From Mesomycoplasma lagogenitalium (GTDB lineage: Bacteria > Bacillota_I > Bacilli_A > Mycoplasmatales > Metamycoplasmataceae): a stretch of 64,000 nt of DNA. The stretch spans positions 620,001-684,000 of the forward strand of contig NZ_CP122979.1 of assembly GCF_029854295.1 (NCBI RefSeq), read 5' to 3'. A program made the position numbers and the translations under genes. Below, in pieces: positions 56,901-64,000 of the stretch. The number at the start of each line of letters is the position of its first letter. The stretch's first letter is position 1. Below the pieces are notes generated by a model, which saw only the letters and a list, made by a program, of their open reading frames with translations, ran no database searches and had not been told where the DNA came from.

Positions 56901-58232
56901 ATGATAGATTTTTTAGGAAAAAGAATACAAAAGGCTATGGAAAAAGCAAATAATAAAACTTCTTTAAAAGAAGAGGATTTATTAGAAATAACTAGAGAAA
57001 TAAAATTAGCATTATTGGAGGCTGATGTTAATTTAGTAATTGTAAAAGAATTTATAAAAGAAATTAAAGAAAAGGCAATTGGTGCTGAAATTATTGGAAA
57101 ATTAAATCCAGGTCAGCAAATGGTAAAAATTGTTAATGATGAATTAATAAAAATTCTTGGAGGTAAAACTAAAGAAATTAAATTAGAACAAACAAGAACA
57201 GTAATTATGATGGCTGGACTTCAAGGTTCGGGGAAAACAACTTCTACAGCTAAATTAGCAAGTTATTTTTTAAAAAGAAAAAAAGTAAAGAAAGTGTTAA
57301 TGATTGCTGCTGACGTTTATCGTCCTGCTGCTATGGATCAATTAATTGTTTTGGGAAAACAAATTAATGTTGATGTTTATTTTGAAAAAAACAATAATAA
57401 TGCACAATTAATTGTTGAAAACGGAATGAAAAAGGCGAAAGAAGAGTTTTATGATTTAGTAATTATCGATACAGCTGGTAGACTATCAATTGATGAAAAG
57501 TTAATGCAAGAATTAGTAGATATTAAAAAAATAGCTAAACCAAGTGAAATAATATTTGTTGCCGATTCACTTTCTGGGCAAGATATAATAAATGTCGCTA
57601 AAACTTTTAACCAATATTTAAATTTAACTTCTTCAATTATTACTAAATTAGATTCTGATGCTAGAGGTGGTGCTGCATTTTCAATTACCAAATTATTAAA
57701 CATTCCAATTGCATTTATTGGTACTGGTGAAAAAATCAACAATTTTGATCTTTTCCATCCAGACAGAATGGCAAATAGAATTTTAGGAATGGGCGATGTT
57801 CTTTCAATTATTGAAAAAGCTGAAGAAGTTATTGATAAAGACAAAGCTGAAAAAATTGGTAGAAGATTAATGTCTGGTAATTTTGATTTAGATGATTTAT
57901 TAAATTCATTAAATCAAATGAAAAAAATGGGAAAATTTTCTAAATTAATTAAATTGATTCCGGGAATGCCTAAAAATATTGATTTATCCAAAGTAGAAGG
58001 TGCAGATCAAAAAATTAAACTTTATGAAATTTTAATTTCTTCAATGACTATGCAAGAAAGAAAAAATCCGAAATTACTAAAAAATACTTCTCGTAAAAAC
58101 AGAATAATAAAAGGCTCTGGAAGAACTGTGCAAGAATATAATCAACTTGTAAATGAATTTGAAACATTATCAAAAAGAATGAAAGAAATGTCCAAAAACG
58201 GAATGGGAGGAATGGGCGGTTTATTTAAATAA
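56901..58232 (+). CDS. ffh: Signal recognition particle protein Ffh
   Basis: 443 residues: N domain, GTPase G domain with GLQGSGKTTSTAKLA, DVYRPAAMDQL, DTAGRLSIDEKLM, TKLDSDARGGAAFS, and the Met-rich M domain ending in MGGMGGLFK. It binds signal sequences with 4.5S RNA for membrane insertion. No internal TGA except none needed, so it is intact even in standard code. Confidence 0.98.
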   Translation: MIDFLGKRIQKAMEKANNKTSLKEEDLLEITREIKLALLEADVNLVIVKEFIKEIKEKAIGAEIIGKLNPGQQMVKIVNDELIKILGGKTKEIKLEQTRTVIMMAGLQGSGKTTSTAKLASYFLKRKKVKKVLMIAADVYRPAAMDQLIVLGKQINVDVYFEKNNNNAQLIVENGMKKAKEEFYDLVIIDTAGRLSIDEKLMQELVDIKKIAKPSEIIFVADSLSGQDIINVAKTFNQYLNLTSSIITKLDSDARGGAAFSITKLLNIPIAFIGTGEKINNFDLFHPDRMANRILGMGDVLSIIEKAEEVIDKDKAEKIGRRLMSGNFDLDDLLNSLNQMKKMGKFSKLIKLIPGMPKNIDLSKVEGADQKIKLYEILISSMTMQERKNPKLLKNTSRKNRIIKGSGRTVQEYNQLVNEFETLSKRMKEMSKNGMGGMGGLFK

Positions 58233-58261
58233 TTTATAATTAAATGAACTAACTATTATTG

Positions 58262-59995
58262 ATGAAATTTAGTGATTTAAGTTTAGCAATTATTTGCGGA
58301 ATTGCCGCAATTGGACTATTTATATTTTCTACTAAAAAATTATCAACTTCTTTAAAAGATGTGGGAAATAAAAAAACCAAAAAATTATTAAATATAATTT
58401 CTAAAAATAGATGAATTGCGATGGTAACCGGAATTTTAATAACCACATTAATTCAATCATCGGATGGTGCTGTCGCCATTATTATGGGGCTTTTAGCTGC
58501 GCGATTGATTAATTTAAAAGTTGCAATTGCCTTTTTATTAGGAGCTAATATAGGAACAGCAACTACATCGCTAGTTGTTGCTTTCCAATCTGAATTCGCC
58601 TTTACTGAATGATTTATTTTATTAATTGTTCTAGGGATTTTTGGAACAATGTTTTCTAAAAAAGAAAATTTAATTAATTTATTTTTAGTATTATTTTCAA
58701 TCGGTTTAGTATTTTTATCTTTAAAACTAATGTCTAGTGCTTCAAAAAGATTAGTTGAAGAACAAGTGTTTAAAGATATTTTAGCATTTGTTGGAATTAA
58801 TCCTTGATCTGCCTTTTTATTTTCTTTTTTACTATGTTCATTGCTTCAATCTTCATCAGCGACAATTACTTTATATCAAACAGTATTTACAGCTAGCGGT
58901 AGTGCATTAGAATTAAATTCTGCTATCGCACTAGTTTTTGGTGCTAATTTAGGAACAACAATTACTGGTTTAATTGTTTCATTTACCACTAAAAACATCG
59001 AATCTAAAAAAATCGCTGTTGTTTGAGGGTTTACCAATCTAGTAATTTCTATAATTTTACTGCCATTTTTATGACCTTTAACTTATTTTTCTAATTTTAT
59101 TGAACTAATTACTGATAGTAAATCATTACAATTATCATTAGCACATTTATTTTTCAACTTTATTTTAGTTGGAATCTTTATTTGACTAATTAATCAACTG
59201 GAAATTTTTGTTAACAAAATTGTAAAAGATAAAAATGTAGAACAAGAATTTATAATAGATTTGCCAGTAAATTTAATTGAAATTAACTCCTCATTAGCAT
59301 TAAATGCCGCTAAAAATGCTATATATAAACAATCATTAATGTCAAAAAAAGGTGTAGAAGTTTTAGATAAATATTTAATTACTGGTGATGAAAAATACAT
59401 TAAAAAATTGGAAAATTTATTTGAAAATATTGAAAATGCAAGAATTTTAATATATGAGTATTTAATGAAAATCAATCCTAATACACTTAATAAATATGAA
59501 GTAAAAAATCATTTATCATTAACCTTAACTTCACGATCTTTAGATAAAATTTTAAGTTATTGTTTATCAATTGCAAGGGAAATGAAAAAAATTCAAAATG
59601 GTAAATTAGAAAATAAATTTAAACTGGATAATCATAATTTAAACGGAATAAAACAAGTAGTTGAATTTATTAAAAATTCAATCGATAGTGTTGTAAAACA
59701 AGTTGATAATTCTGATAAAAAAAGAGTTGAATTTATTAGGAAAATGAAAGAAAATATTGAAACAATAGCTATTAAATTAGAAACAGAAAACATTAATTCA
59801 AGAAATAATATCAATAACGAAAAAACGAATGAAAAACAATTTAATTTATACAATCTTTTTAGATCGACAGAAAGAATAGCTCATCACTGTTTAAAAATTG
59901 CTCGCTTTTTAGACAATGAAAAAATTGAAGATAAACAAATTTTTAAAAACGAAGATATTAATTTAGAATATTTAGATAAAAATGATAATGAATAA
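58262..59995 (+). CDS. Na+/phosphate cotransporter family protein with PhoU-like C-terminus
   Basis: 577 residues. Two inverted Na/Pi-cotransporter repeats with the QSS motifs: TTLIQSSDGAVAIIMG and SLLQSSSATITLYQTV; also LLGANIGTATTSLV and VFGANLGTTITGLI. The last 240 residues are helical and charged, with the pattern of a PhoU-like domain (RSTERIAHHCLKIARFL). Likely phosphate import at the membrane. No clear Shine-Dalgarno; ATG 30 bases after the ffh stop. Seven or so TGA codons are Trp. Confidence 0.9.
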
Positions 59996-60004
59996 ACATT
60001 AATT

Positions 60005-60033
60005 AAATAGAGAAAAAATATCTCTATTTTTTA
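60005..60033 (+). terminator. Terminator of the Na/Pi transporter gene
   Basis: Stem AAATAGAGA / TCTCTATTT followed by T. Confidence 0.85.
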
Positions 60034-60282
60034 TTTAATCAAAAGTAGATAAATGCTCATATAAAAAAATCTTTAATATATTTTTTATAATAATAAAATA
60101 TTATTTTTCCTAGTAAGATATATGATGAATAAACAAGTAATTTTAATTCAATTAATAAAATTAAAAAAAGTGAAAAAATGTTATTTTTTCTATAGTTTGT
60201 TATTTTTTATCTTTTTTTGTAGTAAATTGCTTGTTTTTTTTTTTTTTTTTGTTAAATAGTACGATTTTTTTATAATTATTGT
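60034..60282 (+). promoter_or_regulatory. Poly-T promoter of the intact repeat lipoprotein
   Basis: T17 at 60234-60250, a 20-base gap, TATAAT at 60271-60276, and ATG at 60283. No Shine-Dalgarno. Bases 60034-60230 are AT-rich without a gene. Layout equals that before the decayed paralogue at 40030. Confidence 0.6.
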
Positions 60283-62202
60283 ATGAAATACAAAAATAAA
60301 GAAATGATAAAAAGAAAAATATTATTCAATATAATAACCATTTCTGGAATCTCTTCTATTTTTTATAGTGCAATTTCTTGCGGAACTAATAGTAATGGAA
60401 ATTCAACTAGTAATCACGAAAATACTGAAATAATAAAAACTAAAAATAAATTATGAAATTGAGTATCGATTCAAAATGATAAAAGTAATTTGCCTAATAA
60501 GGAAGAAGTTTTTAATTTAAGTGAACAACAACTTGAAAATTTAGATAGCAAAATTGAAGTATTTGAATTTATTGCATCTCAAAAAGATAAAGTTTATCTC
60601 CCTAACTCTCAACAAGTATTTAACTTAAGTGGAAATCAATTAGAAAATTTAGATGAAAAAAAGAAACTTTTAATATTTGTTTTAAATCATAAATACAAAA
60701 CACTATTGCCAAATTGAAAAGAAGTATTTAATTCTACAAAAGAGCAATTAGATAATTTAGATACTAAAACTGAAATTTTAGATTATGTTTTAAAACAGGA
60801 AAATCCAAGCAATTTGTTAACTTGACAGCAAATTTTCAATATGAGTGAAAATGATTTAAAAGATTTTCAATTTAAAATTGATAAATTTGATGAATTGATA
60901 AAAATAGATAGAAATTATCTACCAAATTTAAAACAAATTTTCAATTTAAATGAGCAACAATTAACTAATTTAGATGCCAAAATAAGTTTGCTAACATCTA
61001 TATTAAGTCAAACAAATAAAGCATTTTTACCTACTTGAGAAGAAGTTTTTAATATGAATTTAAAACAAATTAATGAATATTATTCAAGGCTTGAATTACT
61101 AAATTGATACTCACAACCGGAAAATAACCAAAAATTACCTAATCGCCAATTTATTTTTGGTATTGAAATTGAAAAACTAAAAAATTTAGAAATAAAGAAA
61201 ATCATAATTAATTTTGTATTTTATAGTTCTCATAATAAAAATGATTTACCAAATGCTAATGAAATTTTTAGTTTCACTGACGAACAATTACATAACATTG
61301 ATGAAAAAATTAAAATAATAGATTCTGTTTTAACAATCAAAGCTAAAAATAGTCCAATTTCTTTGCCAAGTTGAAAAGACATAATTAATTTTAAAGATGA
61401 GCAAATAAAAAATTATGAATCAAAAATCGAATTTTTAAACTATGCTTCAGATAATATTAAACAAGAATGCTTAGGTTTTTTGGTTATAGACGATTGAAAA
61501 AAAGTGTTTAACTTGAGCGAAAGTCAATTAAATAATTTCAGTGATAAAAGAAAAATAATGGATGCTATATTAAAAGAAAATAAAATGATAAGTTCTATTA
61601 AAGATTTTACAGATCCATTTAATTGACTAGATATTTTAAATTTACAAAAAGAAGATTTAAATGATTTGGATGAAAAAATTTTACGCTATATAGGCAATGT
61701 TAACTATGGCGGAATCCCTTTCTTGATTTGAGCATTTACAAAGGAAAATAAAGATTTTTATCAAATTATGAAAAAACATTTAAATAGTTCATCACTTCCT
61801 AATATCGTGCAATTTTTCACCTTTAAAAATGCTTTAGAAAATGTCGATGATACAAATAATGTATTAGGCAATTATGCTATCGCACCATTACATTTAGTTG
61901 ATGAAACATTTAAAATACCAAATTGAAAAGAAGTTTATAGTGCTGATAAAAATCAGATAAAAAAATGACAATATTCATTATTCTTTTACCAATTAGTATC
62001 TAAAAATGGTAAAAATTATCCAAATTTTGAAACATTTTCTAAATTGAGTTTAGAACAACTAGAAAACTATAAAATAAAATCTGAATTATTAAATTTAATT
62101 GCAGAGCAAGAACAAATGGAAAATCTTCCGGATTTTAATGCAGTTGTTAATATGGATGAAACAACTATAAATTCATGGATTAATAAAATTAAACAGAATT
62201 AA
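60283..62202 (+). CDS. Lipoprotein with diverged 36-residue helical repeats
   Basis: 639 residues. Signal peptide with lipobox YSAISC, Cys33, then an Asn/Ser linker. From residue 60 on, about 14 repeats of near 36 residues follow: LPNKEEVFNLSEQQLENL, LPNSQQVFNLSGNQLENL, LPNWKEVFNSTKEQLDNL, LPNLKQIFNLNEQQLTNL and so on, each probably two helices. They match the unit of the 108-bp array at 40.4-43.4 kb but are individually diverged. Not the DUF285 (WDTSNVTNM) repeat. Function unknown; surface location by the lipobox. Many TGA Trp codons. A start at Met8 (60304) is possible, but 60283 lies 7 bases after the -10. Confidence 0.85.
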
Positions 62203-62324
62203 ATTTTTTGATTTTATTGTAAATAATAAAAATAATAATTATTTACTTATGAAACAAAAATAAAATTTCTCTTTTACTAGATTTGAAAACGATAAATTAA
62301 GTTAATAAACTATTAAAGATTATA

Positions 62325-62357
62325 AAAATAAACCGCTAAAATGACGGTTTATTTTTA
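62325..62357. terminator. Bidirectional terminator
   Basis: Stem AAATAAACCG / CGGTTTATTT between the lipoprotein and the convergent membrane gene. The stretch 62203-62324 has nothing else. Confidence 0.85.
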
Positions 62358-62368
62358 TTTAATATTTT

Positions 62369-63145
62369 TTAATCTCTTACTAATATAATAATATCTATAA
62401 AAATTCTAATAAATGCTGATAACAGTAAAAATCCATAATTTATTGAGGCTTTTGCTACTAATAATTTCATATCTCCATCTTCTAATCCAGTGCTCATTAA
62501 ATAGGAACTTTCATACTGAATTCTATTAAAGGTATAACCGATAGTTGTAAATGTGTAAATTAACGAAATAACAATGATTATTGTATATATTCAATCTTGT
62601 CTTGTTCCTAGAAAAATAAAAAATAAAATAATGATTGAAATAGAAGTTATAAGAGCAAATGGGACAATAAATTTAACAAAATTAATAATTCCAAAATAAC
62701 CGAGGATACCAAAAACTAAAAGTGCTGCCACTGGAATTAATAATGCTAAAATTATTTTAGAAATTTTTTCAATATTTTGATAATCAATAAGTGAATAAAT
62801 AAAAAGGGGAATTCATATTGATTGTATCAAAATTAATAATATATATGCAAAAATAAGAAAGAATATATTTTTTTCGTATGATTTATACGAAATAAAACGG
62901 AATAATAAAATATTAATTAAAAAATATATTAAATGAATGAAATATAAAAATGGATTTTCAGTAAAATAATTTATTAATAGTGAATATCTTAATTTAATAG
63001 GTTCGATTGTTAATACAGCATAAACAATCATAAAAGTAACTAATAATCCAAAAGCTAATCAACCGATAGAATAAGATAATAAACGATTTTTTACTTTTGT
63101 TTGTTCTTTAGTAAGAGTAATTTGTTGTCTTTTTTCTTTAAACAT
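62369..63145 (-). CDS. Bax inhibitor-1-like (YccA family) membrane protein
   Basis: 258 residues with seven hydrophobic segments. N-terminal RLLSYSIGWLAFGLLVTFMI, the central LIPVAALLVFGILGYFG and the C-terminal segment ending in Asp (FIRIFIDIIILVRD) resemble the Bax inhibitor-1/YccA layout in mycoplasmas, but the match is loose. Proposed role in membrane ion balance is only from family. Single gene. Confidence 0.65.
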
Positions 63146-63220
63146 AAATAAATTATAACAATTTTTTAAAAAAGTAATTATAAATGTATTTCTTTGATGA
63201 AAGTTTATAAAAAATAAACA

Positions 63221-63252
63221 AAAAAAGCAAAAGTTAAACTTATGCTTTTGTA
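63221..63252 (-). terminator. Terminator of infB-rbfA
   Basis: Stem AAAAGCA / TGCTTTT with inner pairing, after the rbfA stop, U run on the minus strand. Confidence 0.75.
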
Positions 63253-63264
63253 TTTAAATGAATT

Positions 63265-63606
63265 TTATTTTTTTTCTTCTTTAATTTTTTGCAAAATCTT
63301 TTCAATATTTTGAGCATGAATTGCAACTTCATCAATAAAAAAATGTAGTTGTGGAACAGTTCTGCTATTAATTCTTTCTGCTAATTTTTTTCTAATAAAT
63401 CCTTTAGCATTTTCAATTGCTATTAATCCCTTTTTTTCTTTTGATAAAAATTGTAAATAAACTTTTAAATGCGAACCATCATTTGATAATTTAACATCAC
63501 TTACAGTTGGACCGATAACATTGGCATTTGTAACTTCTTCAGCAATTATTTTTGATAGAAGCAATAAATAATGTGATTCTTTTTTTCTTAAATTAATTAA
63601 ATTCAT
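63265..63606 (-). CDS. rbfA: Ribosome-binding factor A
   Basis: 113 residues. KH-like fold pattern: VSDVKLSNDGSHLKVYLQFL and KGFIRKKLAERINSRTVPQLHFFID. It helps 16S rRNA maturation in 30S assembly. Starts 2 bases after the infB stop, the usual infB-rbfA order. Confidence 0.96.
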   Translation of the reverse strand: MNLINLRKKESHYLLLLSKIIAEEVTNANVIGPTVSDVKLSNDGSHLKVYLQFLSKEKKGLIAIENAKGFIRKKLAERINSRTVPQLHFFIDEVAIHAQNIEKILQKIKEEKK

Positions 63607-63608
63607 TT

Positions 63609-64000
63609 TTATTCTTCAATCAATACTTCCTCAAATGCTTGAATAATATCGTCTACCTGAATGTCATCAAATTTAGCAATATGACATCCAAATTCCATAC
63701 CTGAAGCCACTTCTTTAACGTCATTAGGTCCTTTTCTTAACGAATCCAATTTACCTGTATGAATAATTTTGTTTTTTCTTAAAACTTTTACTTTACATCC
63801 TGATTTAAATTTACCATCAAGCATTGTAGAACCTGCAATATATCCGACTTTGGAATAGTAAAATAATTTTAAAACAAGTGCTTCACCAATTTTTCGCTCT
63901 TCGTATTTTGGTGCTTTAAATCCTTTTAAAAGCGCTTCTACTTCTTCAATTATTTTATAAATAACAGAATACTCTTTAATTTCTATTTTTTCTTGATTAG
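63609..64000 (-). CDS. infB: Translation initiation factor IF-2, C-terminal part (cut by window edge)
   Basis: About 130 C-terminal residues: FKAPKYEERKIGEALVLKLFYYSKVGYIAGSTML, read from the sequence in two parts, then GKFKSGCKVKVLRKNKIIHTGK and KGPNDVKEVASGMEFGCHIA. This is the C2 domain of IF-2 that binds fMet-tRNA. The rest of the gene lies beyond 64000. Confidence 0.95.
   Translation of the reverse strand, partial: NQEKIEIKEYSVIYKIIEEVEALLKGFKAPKYEERKIGEALVLKLFYYSKVGYIAGSTMLDGKFKSGCKVKVLRKNKIIHTGKLDSLRKGPNDVKEVASGMEFGCHIAKFDDIQVDDIIQAFEEVLIEE

Noticed and set aside
60283-62202. DUF285 surface repeat protein
   Set aside because: The DUF285 signature WDTSNVTNM is absent; the repeat is a different 36-residue helical unit.

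Overview
The window is AT-rich DNA (tRNA genes stand out as the only GC-richer stretches) from a mycoplasma (Mollicutes). Nearly every real gene is interrupted by TGA at positions where its family has tryptophan, so all coding regions below are read with genetic code 4 (TGA = Trp). The gene set is that of a sugar-fermenting mycoplasma of the Mycoplasma/Mycoplasmopsis type: full PTS (glucose IICBA, HPr, EI), GAPDH, glycerophosphodiester and glycerol-3-phosphate use, KtrAB, two oligoendopeptidases F, and short tRNA clusters. The species cannot be named from the sequence alone.

Layout. 1-2.4 kb: glycerophosphodiester operon on the minus strand (MFS transporter, glpQ, glpO start). 2.6-5.8 kb: pepF, NfeD-like and SPFH protein. 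5.9-9.5 kb: ptsG and a Fic-fold protein that has lost its catalytic motif. 9.6-13.4 kb: membrane protein, plsY, ktrB, with ktrA divergent. 13.5-17.0 kb is accessory: an ApeA-like HEPN protein, a leucine-rich repeat protein, a coiled-coil repeat protein and a small double-glycine-leader peptide, the last two behind duplicated leader sequences. 17-24 kb: cls, ptsH, ptsI, a second pepF, a lipoprotein. 24-39.9 kb: tex, tyrS, degV, pyrG, smc-rnc-plsX-fakA-asp23, trpS, thrS. 40.0-43.5 kb: a decayed lipoprotein gene filled by about 29 tandem 108-bp units. 43.6-51.8 kb: permease, membrane protein, ychF, rpsR-ssb-rpsF with an S6:S18-type leader, apt, ribF, HAD phosphatase, truB. 51.9-54.6 kb: tRNAs Leu, Thr, Val, Glu, Asn, His and Trp, a two-armed tRNA-like remnant, gapA and tpx. 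54.6-60 kb: DEAD helicase, pseudouridine synthase, ffh, Na/Pi transporter. 60.3-62.2 kb: an intact lipoprotein of the same repeat family as the decayed one. 62.4-64 kb: Bax-inhibitor-like membrane protein, rbfA, end of infB.

How it fits together. Phospholipid precursors appear to be scavenged: DegV (FakB-type) and FakA phosphorylate host fatty acids, PlsX/PlsY load them on glycerol-3-phosphate, which GlpQ can release from deacylated host phospholipids; Cls makes cardiolipin. GlpO would produce H2O2, and a thiol peroxidase lies in the same window. Several first genes have TATAAT 5-11 bases before the ATG and no Shine-Dalgarno, suggesting leaderless mRNAs, while internal operon genes are coupled by TAATG overlaps. 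Poly-T/poly-A tracts of 17-20 bases lie in the promoters of the two repeat lipoproteins, ptsG and the glp transporter.

The parts most worth follow-up are the double-glycine peptide with its duplicated leader, the ApeA-like HEPN gene, the paired 36-residue-repeat lipoprotein loci, the tRNA-like remnant and the dead Fic protein.
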